Below, piece after piece: positions 1-6,716 of a DNA stretch of 7,042 nt (position 1 is the stretch's first letter; the number at the start of each line of letters is the position of its first letter). The stretch comes from an uncultured Bacillaceae bacterium. GTDB taxonomy: Bacteria; Bacillota; Bacilli; Bacillales; Alkalibacillaceae. The DNA lies in NCBI GenBank assembly GCA_937983065.1, contig CALKAL010000069.1:1-7042 (forward strand). Direction: 5' to 3'. The notes below the pieces were generated by a model. The model worked only from the letters and a program-made list of their open reading frames with translations, did no database searches and was not told where the DNA came from. A program made the position numbers and the translations under genes.

Positions 1-49
1 TTTATTAATTGAGGGGGAAAATAAAAATAGCACGCTGTTTTTACCCATT

Positions 50-95
50 AAAAAACACTAAAAACATTGTATTTTCGATGCTTCTAGTGTTTTTT
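50..95. terminator. Intrinsic terminator at the operon end, possibly bidirectional
   Basis: A 20-bp inverted repeat with one mismatch and a 6-base loop (arms 50-69 and 76-95; two pairs are G-U when read as minus-strand RNA) lies about 70 bases after the S-component stop codon. The minus-strand transcript ends the hairpin in six T residues (50-55) and the plus strand in six T residues (90-95). It could therefore stop this operon and also a gene entering from the left on the plus strand. Confidence 0.8.
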
Positions 96-167
96 AGTGT
101 TAAACCTGATTTTAAGCAATAAAGAACGTAGCTTGCCATAACTACCACTTACACGTTCAAACTGCTC

Positions 168-857
168 CTATCCACCAAGAAGTCCGTATTTCCTTTTAAA
201 TCGTTGCAAAATTTTAATCCATCTTGTGCTAAAAATTGCGATAAAAAAGACGTTAGCTAATGCATGGGCAAGATCATGTCTAAAGCTTGATATGTAAATA
301 CCGATTACAAATTCCCATGATAAGTTTTCGACATTGCTCGTAATGATCCATAAATTCATAATCCATCCGAACAGAAAACCCCAAACAAATCCGAATAGGC
401 ACTGAAACCAAATTTTTTTCATAAAGCCGTATTTACGTAAAATCCCCGCACTTAATCCAATCAAGCCCCAAGAAAACATTTGCCACGGGGTCCACGGGCC
501 TTGTCCTAAGAAAATATTTGAAACGATAGCTGCGACAGCGCCGATTAAAAAGCCAGATTCTGGACCGAATACGAAACCAGAAGTGATGATGAAAAAAGAT
601 GTAGGTTGTACACTTGGAATTCCAGCAAAAGGGACGCGAGAAATCGCAGCGATGGCAGCTAACATCGCAATTATAACGATTTCCCGTGTTTTTATTTGCC
701 TTATTTCAAAGCGGCGAAAAAAGAAAAATATAATTGCTCCGATAATAAAGAGGCTTAAAATTAAATAATTTTGATACGGGTTCATCATAAATGAGACAAC
801 TAATAAAATAAAAATGATCCCCGCCATTAATAGGAGGAGGCTTTGCTTTTTTCCCAT
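168..857 (-). CDS. ECF transporter substrate-binding S component, probably for cobalamin/corrinoid
   Basis: This is a 229-residue integral membrane protein, the likely substrate-capturing subunit of the ECF transporter encoded just upstream. Hydrophobic segments lie near residues 7-25, 30-47, 58-75, 86-115, 128-142, 150-173, 183-190 and 196-210. Small-residue AxxxA spacing is visible in the segment at 64-71 (A64/A68, A67/A71); in S components this type of motif packs against EcfT. Other conspicuous patches are GQGPWTPWQ (118-126) and FRHDLAHALANVFF (192-205). S components are usually about 170-200 residues with six helices, so the first roughly 47 residues look like an added two-helix extension. 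The ATG at 857 lies 31 bases inside the ATPase gene and has a GAGGAGGTG site ending about 9-10 bases upstream, so translational coupling is likely. Sequence alone does not fix the substrate; the cobalamin assignment rests on the operon's riboswitch and DUF4430 proteins. CbrT-type cobalamin S components are a known precedent, but I cannot confirm membership in that family. Confidence 0.85.
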   Translation of the reverse strand: MGKKQSLLLLMAGIIFILLVVSFMMNPYQNYLILSLFIIGAIIFFFFRRFEIRQIKTREIVIIAMLAAIAAISRVPFAGIPSVQPTSFFIITSGFVFGPESGFLIGAVAAIVSNIFLGQGPWTPWQMFSWGLIGLSAGILRKYGFMKKIWFQCLFGFVWGFLFGWIMNLWIITSNVENLSWEFVIGIYISSFRHDLAHALANVFFIAIFSTRWIKILQRFKRKYGLLGG

Positions 858-2512
858 AAGGTGAGCACCTCCTCTAATGTAAGTGCCTCATCAATCGGAC
901 TATTTTGTGTCGTGCGGTTAATGGTTGTCGTGTAAAAGTAATTTCCTTTAAATAATTGTTCAGGTGACGCTTCAGTCGTAATTTGCCCATCAAACATCAT
1001 GGCACACGTCGTCGTATATTTAGCTGCAAATTCGATATCGTGGGTTACCATGACAATTGTGACCCCTTTTTGATTTATTTTTTTAAGTATGGTCGCTAAT
1101 TGCCTTTTTGAAATCGGGTCTAGTCCTTTAGTTGGCTCGTCAACCCATAATACTTCTGGATTTTCTAATAACATACACGCTAAAGCAGCTTTTTGCATTT
1201 CGCCACCTGAACAGTCGTTAGGGTGGCGGCTTTTAATATGTTCAATGCCAAATTCATGGAGCTGCTTAGCCACGATTTCTTTCATGTTATTTAGTTTATG
1301 TTTTTTGGCGATAGCAATCAGCTCTTCTTCAATTGAATCTCGGGTGAAATATGAAAGCGGGTTTTGTGGTAAGTACTCCATTTTACGATATAACTGCCGC
1401 TCTGTTTTTTTATTATATTTTTGTCCGAAAACTTTCACTTTCCCGAGTTGGGGTTTTAATATGTTTAGTCCGACCTTTAAAAGGGTCGTTTTACCTGAAC
1501 CGTTACCGCCAATAATTCCATAAAATTCACCTTGTTGAACCGTTAGTGACAAATTTTTAAGTACCATCGGCTTATCTTTATCGAATTGGAAAAAAACATC
1601 CTTTAACTCAATGATTGGATTTGTTGCTTGTTCCGCTCTGTTTTTAATCTTTTTCGTTTCACCACTAGATTCCATACTGAGTGAAGCAAGCCACGTTCTA
1701 GCTTCCTTCACGTTTAATGGAATTTCATTAGCTATAAACTTAGAAGCCATATTTAAATATAACGATGAAACAGCAGGTAAAAAAGGTATATAACGTCTGT
1801 CCTGTCTTTGAAAGACTTGATTAATCACTTCCCGGCTAGTTCCGTAATAGGCTATTTCTCCTTTATCCATCATGACGACTTTGTCTGCTATATCAAATAA
1901 TTCCTCTAAACGATGCTCGACTAACACAATCGTCATTCCGAGTTCTTTATTAAGCCGGTCGAGAATCACTAATAAGTCCTTTGCGATAATCGGGTCAAGC
2001 TGGGATGTCGGCTCGTCCAATAAGAGGACTCTCGGTTTTAGCGCTAATACAGACAATAGATTTAAAATTTGTTTTTGGCCTCCAGAGAGTTCAGACGGCT
2101 TTTCGTGTAATAACTGTTCATAGCCAAACGTATGGGTAAGCTCTGCGATTCGTTTTCGCATGTCTACATTTGAATGTCCAAGATTTTCAAGCCCAAATAC
2201 CATTTCTTGCAATACGTTATCAAGGACAATTTGATTATCAGGATCTTGAAAAATAAATCCGATATCTTCTATTAATTTTCGCTCATCCCATTTATCAATC
2301 GGTTTATTAAAATATGAAATTTCACCCGTTAAATGGCCGTGTGGCGCAATTTCTTTTTTTAATAAGCGGAGTAAGGTCGATTTGCCACAACCTGTTGGCC
2401 CACAAATAACGACGAAATCTCCTTCATCAATGCTTATAGAAAGATTGTTTAAGGCATAGCTTTCTGTATCAGGATATCGAAATGATAAATCTTTTATATT
2501 GATAACTTCCAT
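827..2512 (-). CDS. ECF transporter ATPase, fused A-A' double ABC protein
   Basis: This 561-residue cytoplasmic protein carries two complete ABC ATPase domains and would supply both nucleotide-binding subunits (EcfA and EcfA') in one chain. Domain 1 (about 1-235) has Walker A GPTGCGKST (38-46), Q-loop Q89 in FQDPDNQ, signature LSGGQ (142-146), Walker B VLLLDEP (162-168) and the switch histidine H200. Domain 2 (about 298-525) has Walker A GGNGSGKTT (335-343), Q383, a signature reading CSGGE (434-438), Walker B VLWVDEP (454-460) and H491 in VTHD. All catalytic residues are present in both halves, so both sites look competent; only the first signature residue of half 2 is unusual. A linker at about 240-297 joins them. 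The ATG at 2512 has an AAGGGAG site 8 bases upstream and overlaps the end of ecfT by 19 bases; the 3' end overlaps the S-component gene by 31 bases. Fused ATPases are typical of dedicated ECF operons. Confidence 0.95.
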   Translation of the reverse strand: MEVINIKDLSFRYPDTESYALNNLSISIDEGDFVVICGPTGCGKSTLLRLLKKEIAPHGHLTGEISYFNKPIDKWDERKLIEDIGFIFQDPDNQIVLDNVLQEMVFGLENLGHSNVDMRKRIAELTHTFGYEQLLHEKPSELSGGQKQILNLLSVLALKPRVLLLDEPTSQLDPIIAKDLLVILDRLNKELGMTIVLVEHRLEELFDIADKVVMMDKGEIAYYGTSREVINQVFQRQDRRYIPFLPAVSSLYLNMASKFIANEIPLNVKEARTWLASLSMESSGETKKIKNRAEQATNPIIELKDVFFQFDKDKPMVLKNLSLTVQQGEFYGIIGGNGSGKTTLLKVGLNILKPQLGKVKVFGQKYNKKTERQLYRKMEYLPQNPLSYFTRDSIEEELIAIAKKHKLNNMKEIVAKQLHEFGIEHIKSRHPNDCSGGEMQKAALACMLLENPEVLWVDEPTKGLDPISKRQLATILKKINQKGVTIVMVTHDIEFAAKYTTTCAMMFDGQITTEASPEQLFKGNYFYTTTINRTTQNSPIDEALTLEEVLTLWEKSKASSY

Positions 2513-3372
2513 CTAATTTTCTCCCTTCCTTCCGCGAATATCGGGATAGAAAATAAAATAATCATGCAAATGAATAAAACCCAATCGATAGGAAAGAAAA
2601 AGAGTGGGCCTAACTCTGGATAAATTGCCATTTTGCCATAGTCTAGCATTCCTCCAGCAAGACAGATGAAAAAAAGCAACGTCATCGTAACTAGCACAAT
2701 CCAATCTCTTTTTAACATTTTATAAGGAATGTAAGCTGTTTTTTTCCCTAAACCATAGCCGCGAGCTTTCATCGAATCCGCAGTTTGAACGGCTTCTTCT
2801 AAAGACCAGGAAAGTAAAATCTGTAGTCTCAATAGCCCTGTTTGTAATCGATTTTTTAGGCTCCCGACAGTCATACTCATCCCGCGAACTTGTTGGACCT
2901 CGCTAATTTGGTCTAACCGATTTTTTAATAACGGAACGAAACGGATTGAAAGCATTATTAAAAAAGCCGTTCGGGGGAGAACTTTAGAAAAGATATATAA
3001 AAACCGATTGCCGTTTAATATAAGATTGAAAGAAACGAATAAAATGATAATATTTACGATAAATAAAGCCATCGTAATTCCATAAACGAACGCTTCAAGA
3101 GTTACTTGTTTTCCTCGGAAATAAAATAGTATATTCGTACCTCGAGATACTAAAAACGGGTTAAGTATAATGATGATAACAGACATCAGTATGAGTATTA
3201 ACACCCATTTTTTTAACGCTTTACCCCCATCGTGAGTTATGTTGACGAAAATGAGTAAGATGAACCCTGTCATTAAAAAAATCGGGTGGTTAAAATACAT
3301 CGTTAACAGACCGATGAAAATATAATAAGCAAATTGAACGTAAGGATGGTAGGCGCGAAAGCCGTTTTCCAA
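2494..3372 (-). CDS. ecfT: ECF transporter transmembrane coupling protein EcfT
   Basis: This 292-residue membrane protein joins the S component to the ATPases. Hydrophobic helices lie near 13-28, 30-46, 55-72, 93-117, 224-240 and 262-279. Between the fourth and fifth is the long, partly amphipathic region (about 120-215) expected for the EcfT coupling helices. It contains the two hallmark Arg-Gly motifs: VRG (162-164) and ARG (203-205, in the string MKARGYG). In the family these arginines sit in grooves of the two ATPases. I use a TTG start at 3372: an in-frame TGA lies immediately upstream, and the next in-frame ATG (residue 25) would remove the conserved N-terminal helix. The ribosome binding site is weak, an AAGATGG-like stretch, unlike the strong GGAGG sites elsewhere in the operon. 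The gene lies 73 bases after the DUF4430 lipoprotein gene, with a strong hairpin in the gap, and overlaps the ATPase gene by 19 bases. Confidence 0.93.
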   Translation of the reverse strand: MENGFRAYHPYVQFAYYIFIGLLTMYFNHPIFLMTGFILLIFVNITHDGGKALKKWVLILILMSVIIIILNPFLVSRGTNILFYFRGKQVTLEAFVYGITMALFIVNIIILFVSFNLILNGNRFLYIFSKVLPRTAFLIMLSIRFVPLLKNRLDQISEVQQVRGMSMTVGSLKNRLQTGLLRLQILLSWSLEEAVQTADSMKARGYGLGKKTAYIPYKMLKRDWIVLVTMTLLFFICLAGGMLDYGKMAIYPELGPLFFFPIDWVLFICMIILFSIPIFAEGREKIRWKLSI

Positions 3373-3407
3373 TCATCACACCATCTTTCTATAGAAGTTT
3401 TATGTAC

Positions 3408-3437
3408 GAATTCGGCCTGCTAAGACAGACCGAATTC
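3408..3437 (-). other. Strong intercistronic hairpin between the lipoprotein gene and ecfT
   Basis: GAATTCGGTCTG (3426-3437) and CAGGCCGAATTC (3408-3419) on the minus strand form a 12-bp stem with one G-U pair and a 6-base loop. No T-run follows on the minus strand (the next bases are GTACATAAAAC), so it should not be an efficient terminator there. On the plus strand a TTTTCT run does follow. It starts about 10 bases after the lipoprotein stop codon and may protect or process the mRNA, setting different levels for the surface proteins and the transporter. Confidence 0.7.
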
Positions 3438-3445
3438 TTTTCTAA

Positions 3446-4402
3446 TTATCGACGGAATGGTTGTAGGTCAGCTCCTAAATCAACACCTAAATTTGTCGTA
3501 TAGAGCCATTCGACCCGATCTCCTGGGAGAAGGGGAACAACACCAGCACCTCGATCTGGAAAAATGCCATTAACCCGGTACATCCAACCACTTCCTTGCC
3601 CGCGGTCAAACTCGTACAAGTTATCGATTCCCTCCACATAAGCGGTCGCCCCTTGTCCGCCTCGGTAATCCATTTGAATTTTCTTTTCCATCGTAATTTT
3701 AATTAATGCATCTAATACGGTATCCCCCTCATTTATCTCGACTTCAGTAGGGGGTAACGGGATTTCCGTATCGGATATGACGATGGAATAGGTGACGGTT
3801 TCTTTAGGTGTCGGTTGTTTCGTGTCAGAATCGCTTGGTTCATCTTGTTTTTCCTTGGTTGTTTCGTTACTTTTATCGTCATCTTTTTGTTTAGCTGTTT
3901 TATTACTATTCGTTTTATCCGTTTCGCTCTTCGATTCGCTTTTACTATTTTTAGTTGACGTAGTTTGTGTCGTCGTGTCCGATTTAGCGACCGTTTGATT
4001 TTCGTTGTCTCGTTGTTCAGTTTTTGGCGTCGCAGTTGTTTGCTTTTCCGATTTGTTATTGTTAGAGTCTTGGTTATTTGTTTCGTGATCCTTCGTTTCG
4101 GTTACTTTTTCTTTATTGTCGTCGGAAGTTTCTTCTGTCTGTACAGCTTTCTCTTCAGATTTCTCCGTTTCATCTGTGACATGTTCCTTTTTTGTCATCG
4201 CTTTATCGGAAATAGAAAGTGTATAGCTCGTTTGTCCACCGTTATCTTCATTTTCAAATTCTTTTTCAATTGATGCTTCCTTAACTTTTAAAGCTTCCTC
4301 CTTCGATAAAGGCATATCAAAGGAATTGCATCCAGATAAACTAAAAATAGTAACTATAGAAAGAGCAACTATTAAAGTTAATCGCTTCATATTGGTTAAC
4401 AT
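3446..4402 (-). CDS. DUF4430 (transcobalamin C-terminal-like) lipoprotein, candidate corrinoid-binding partner of the ECF transporter
   Basis: This 318-residue predicted lipoprotein has a lysine/arginine start, a hydrophobic segment (8-22) and the lipobox LSGC with the lipidated cysteine at C25, so it should sit on the outer face of the membrane. Residues about 30-200 are a low-complexity hydrophilic linker rich in Lys, Thr, Ser, Glu, Asp and Asn, long enough to extend into the wall. Residues about 203-318 form a DUF4430 domain: TYSIVIS strand (204-210), EINEGDTVLDAL (222-233), GSGWMYRVNG (270-279), RGAG (284-287), PGDRVEWLY (293-301). This family resembles the C-terminal beta domain of transcobalamin and intrinsic factor, which helps enclose cobalamin; here that function is inferred. 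The last 54 or so residues are about 78% identical to the matching part of the wall-anchored protein upstream. The ATG at 4402 has AAGGA 8 bases upstream; M5 is a less likely alternative start. It lies 63 bases after the preceding gene, with no terminator visible between. Confidence 0.88.
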   Translation of the reverse strand: MLTNMKRLTLIVALSIVTIFSLSGCNSFDMPLSKEEALKVKEASIEKEFENEDNGGQTSYTLSISDKAMTKKEHVTDETEKSEEKAVQTEETSDDNKEKVTETKDHETNNQDSNNNKSEKQTTATPKTEQRDNENQTVAKSDTTTQTTSTKNSKSESKSETDKTNSNKTAKQKDDDKSNETTKEKQDEPSDSDTKQPTPKETVTYSIVISDTEIPLPPTEVEINEGDTVLDALIKITMEKKIQMDYRGGQGATAYVEGIDNLYEFDRGQGSGWMYRVNGIFPDRGAGVVPLLPGDRVEWLYTTNLGVDLGADLQPFRR

Positions 4403-4465
4403 TCAATCATTCCTTTTTGCTGAATTAACGGGTAGTGAGACTTTCACAGAATGAAGCATCACTTA

Positions 4466-6577
4466 TTAATTCGCTCTTCGTCTTGAATAATAAGCTAAGA
4501 ATAGGCCAGCTAACGTTAAAACAAAGCCTGCAATTAACACACCGTATAAACCGTTTGCAGTTTGAGGTAATGTCTCTTGCACTTTACTTTCTTCTTCTTG
4601 ATTTGATAGATTACTAGAATCGGTTAAATGCTCTAATTCTATATTTTCATCTGTATTGTTTACAGAATCATTCCCTTCGTTTTCGGACTCATCTGTATCG
4701 GCAACGGGTTCATTTTTTTCTGTTGAAGAGTCGTTTTCTTTCGTTTGATTCTCATCATTATTTTCTTCATCTTCATCATTAGCTTCTTCGCTATTCATAT
4801 CGTCACGTTCGTTTTGTTCAGTTTCCTCTTCGTCGCGATTTTCATTATTATCTAAATCATCGAGGTTTTCTTCATCATCTATGTCATCAATAGTGTCAAA
4901 TTGATATAAACTTCCTTTGCCTTTTAGAAAGTAATCATACGCTACAAGGGCTTGTAAAGCTTGTTCAGTTGCCATTGGATCAGAATAATCATAGTCCATC
5001 GTATGTTTAAAACCACCATCATCATTTTGATATTCTAGTAGATGGGCAATTAAATTGTTTCCATTCTTTGTAAACTGTTCCCCTGCTGGATCAATACCAT
5101 AGGAGGATAACCCGATAATAACTTGAGATGTTGCTTCTGAAGTAATCCCTCCTACAAAATCACCACCATCAAAGCCACCATTATCTGTTTGCACACTTGA
5201 AAGCCAATCAACAGCTGAGTTTAGTGCTTCCCTAACAGCAGGTTGCTCCTTGTAAGGACTTAAGCCAATTAGTGCCATCCCTGTAATGTCTACACTAGGA
5301 TCGGGGTACATTGGATTTAAAGACCAACTTCCATCCTCATTCTGTGATTGTAATAACTCGTCAATTAAATCCTGCCTTGTCCATCTAGCATCCTCTGGTA
5401 CTGGAAAGGATAGTGTATCTAAGGCAATTAGCGCAAAAATTGGGCCGTTATTACCTTGGAATGTCATCGTATCAAAACCACCGTTACGATCAGGGCTGTT
5501 GTATATTAATTCAATTAAATTTAAGCCATTAACATTTTGAGGGTCTAAACCAACCGCAATAGCAGCCATAGCCAATCGTTCGATATCAGTTATTTTTATA
5601 CGTCCATTATCTAAGCCACTTACTATTTGATCTTCAATGTTGTAATAAAAAGTATCGAAATAACTACTAGGAACATCCTTCCCAGCTTGGGCGAGTCCAA
5701 TCGCTTCCCATTCACTAGTTACGCCTTTATTAAGTATAAAGCTAGTTGCATTTTCAATAGCGGATTCGATTTGAGCTGTATCAACAAAATTATCTTCAAC
5801 ATCATCTTCATCTAAATTTTGTTCGTCTACTTTTTCGTAATAAATCGTATATGATTCTGTAATTGTTCGACCATCGTTATCTGTTGCTGTTACGTTAATA
5901 ATATTTTCACCTTCTATTAACGTAGCAACATACTGATCTTCTGCAGCTAAATCGATATTTAAATTATTAATCTCAACAGAAGTAGATAAAGGTGTTCCGA
6001 AATAACTTTTAGCTTCTATATCTAGGAGCAATTGATCATCATAAACCGTTTCGTTATCTGTTAATCCAATTACTTGAATAGTTGGATTAATATCTTGCCG
6101 AAAAGTTTCCAAATTAGCACCTAAATCTTGACCAAGATTAGTAGTATAAAGCCACTCAACTTTATCACCTGGTACTAAGAGAATTTCTCCTGCCCCCCGA
6201 TTAGGAAAAACTCCATTAACGCGATACATCCAGCCACTTCCTGGTCCGCGGTCAAATTCGTGTAAGCTATCAATTCCATTTATATAAGCAGTTGTACCAT
6301 ACCATTCAATAGATAACTCAATATCGTTTAATCCAGTTACTTTTTCTAATGCATCTAAAACAGTGTCCCCTTCTTCAATCTCTACCTCAGTAGGTTTTAA
6401 AGTTATTTCTCCTGTTTCCTCAGAGATAACAATTGAATAGTTAACAACATTTTCCTCAACCTCACCCACATCAACATTTTCACTCGTAGCAAATGCTGTC
6501 ATTCCTTGTGACATAAAAGGATTTATCAACAATAAAAAAGCGATTATAAAAACGATAAAATTAAACTTTTTCTGCAT
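4466..6577 (-). CDS. Cell-wall-anchored transcobalamin-like protein: DUF4430 + Ig-like + alpha/alpha-barrel repeat domain
   Basis: This is a 703-residue surface protein. In order: signal peptide (1-30, likely cut after AFA); DUF4430 domain (about 46-160, with GSGWMYRVNG 113-122, RGAG 127-130, VEWLYTTNLG 140-149); Ig-like beta domain (about 164-250, with VTATDNDGR 229-237); alpha-helical domain (about 265-560) with four glycine-aromatic repeat turns, RNGGFD (364-369), EDGSW (414-418), DNGGFD (465-470) and DDGGF (519-523), of the prenyltransferase/squalene-cyclase alpha6-barrel type; a very acidic linker (about 561-668); and a sorting signal LPQTA (670-674), hydrophobic span and RRRAN tail. The catalytic aspartate motifs of terpene cyclases are not apparent, and the same fold forms the N-terminal half of transcobalamin and intrinsic factor. 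Together with the cobalamin riboswitch directly upstream, the best reading is a corrinoid-capturing receptor. Direct B12 binding is inferred. The start at 6577 has TGGAGG 7 bases upstream. Confidence 0.87.
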   Translation of the reverse strand: MQKKFNFIVFIIAFLLLINPFMSQGMTAFATSENVDVGEVEENVVNYSIVISEETGEITLKPTEVEIEEGDTVLDALEKVTGLNDIELSIEWYGTTAYINGIDSLHEFDRGPGSGWMYRVNGVFPNRGAGEILLVPGDKVEWLYTTNLGQDLGANLETFRQDINPTIQVIGLTDNETVYDDQLLLDIEAKSYFGTPLSTSVEINNLNIDLAAEDQYVATLIEGENIINVTATDNDGRTITESYTIYYEKVDEQNLDEDDVEDNFVDTAQIESAIENATSFILNKGVTSEWEAIGLAQAGKDVPSSYFDTFYYNIEDQIVSGLDNGRIKITDIERLAMAAIAVGLDPQNVNGLNLIELIYNSPDRNGGFDTMTFQGNNGPIFALIALDTLSFPVPEDARWTRQDLIDELLQSQNEDGSWSLNPMYPDPSVDITGMALIGLSPYKEQPAVREALNSAVDWLSSVQTDNGGFDGGDFVGGITSEATSQVIIGLSSYGIDPAGEQFTKNGNNLIAHLLEYQNDDGGFKHTMDYDYSDPMATEQALQALVAYDYFLKGKGSLYQFDTIDDIDDEENLDDLDNNENRDEEETEQNERDDMNSEEANDEDEENNDENQTKENDSSTEKNEPVADTDESENEGNDSVNNTDENIELEHLTDSSNLSNQEEESKVQETLPQTANGLYGVLIAGFVLTLAGLFLAYYSRRRAN

Positions 6578-6608
6578 GTCCTAGCCTCCAATAATAAAAA
6601 TTGCCAAT

Positions 6609-6636
6609 AAAAAAACATCTCTTTGATAGAGATGTT
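6609..6636 (-). terminator. Riboswitch-controlled intrinsic terminator in the leader
   Basis: On the minus strand AACATCTCT (6628-6636) and AGAGATGTT (6614-6622) form a perfect 9-bp stem with a 5-base loop. A run of seven T residues follows (6609-6615, its first two within the stem). It lies between the cobalamin aptamer and the ribosome binding site of the first gene, the classic position for transcriptional attenuation. It should stop transcription when the aptamer is ligand-bound. Confidence 0.9.
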
Positions 6637-6688
6637 CGTGTGTATAATCCAATATTAGAGTAGATAATATCCGATCAACAACACCTCC
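6628..6688 (-). promoter_or_regulatory. Candidate antiterminator helix of the cobalamin riboswitch
   Basis: GGAGGTGTT on the minus strand (6680-6688) can pair with all nine bases of the terminator's 5' arm AACATCTCT (6628-6636), seven Watson-Crick pairs and two G-U. An imperfect hairpin (6647-6675) between the two arms would bring them together. The same GGTG can instead pair with CACC (6709-6712) just after the aptamer, or join a CCTA/TAGG hairpin (6688-6701) at the usual P13 position. This gives a simple model: ligand-bound RNA sequesters the GGTG and the terminator forms; free RNA forms the antiterminator. The pairings are seen in the sequence; the switching is inferred. Confidence 0.6.
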
Positions 6689-6701
6689 CTATCCTCGTAG
6701 G
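6688..6701 (-). promoter_or_regulatory. Candidate P13 hairpin of the riboswitch (kissing-loop partner)
   Basis: CCTA (6698-6701) and TAGG (6688-6691) form a short stem with the loop CGAGGA, 15 bases after the end of the aptamer. Cobalamin riboswitches commonly place a hairpin here whose loop contacts the aptamer's L5 loop and reports ligand binding. The loop's GGA could pair with TCC of the aptamer's TTAAAATCC segment. The stem is short, so this remains a candidate. Confidence 0.5.
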
Positions 6702-6716
6702 TTGAAATGGTGCACA

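Noticed and set aside
1..48. Minus-strand frame starting with ATG at 46-48 and open to the window edge
   Set aside because: Only 16 codons, preceded by the T-run of the terminator with no ribosome binding site; no support for a gene.
1089..1523. Plus-strand open frame of 144 codons inside the ATPase gene
   Set aside because: It lies fully antisense to conserved ABC motifs in the minus-strand gene, has no ribosome binding site I can see and gives no recognisable protein.
2513..2704. Minus-strand 63-codon frame inside ecfT
   Set aside because: It is an alternative frame within a well-supported EcfT coding region and has no family features.
3792..4273. Two plus-strand open frames rich in Val, Leu, Ser and Phe
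   Set aside because: They are the antisense reading of the Lys/Glu/Asp/Thr-rich linker of the lipoprotein; low-complexity coding DNA gives hydrophobic antisense frames without being a gene.
4466..6577. The alpha/alpha repeat domain as an active prenyltransferase or terpene cyclase
   Set aside because: The glycine-aromatic repeat turns fit the fold, but I see no DXDD or zinc-ligand pattern of the enzymes, and secretion plus the cobalamin riboswitch favour a binding role.
6655..6688. Possible leader peptide TTG-ATC-GGA-TAT-TAT-CTA-CTC-TAA after a GGGAGG site in the riboswitch leader
   Set aside because: A strong purine site precedes a TTG by about 5 bases, but the purine stretch is better explained as the antiterminator/P13 element, and a 7-codon peptide has no clear role here.
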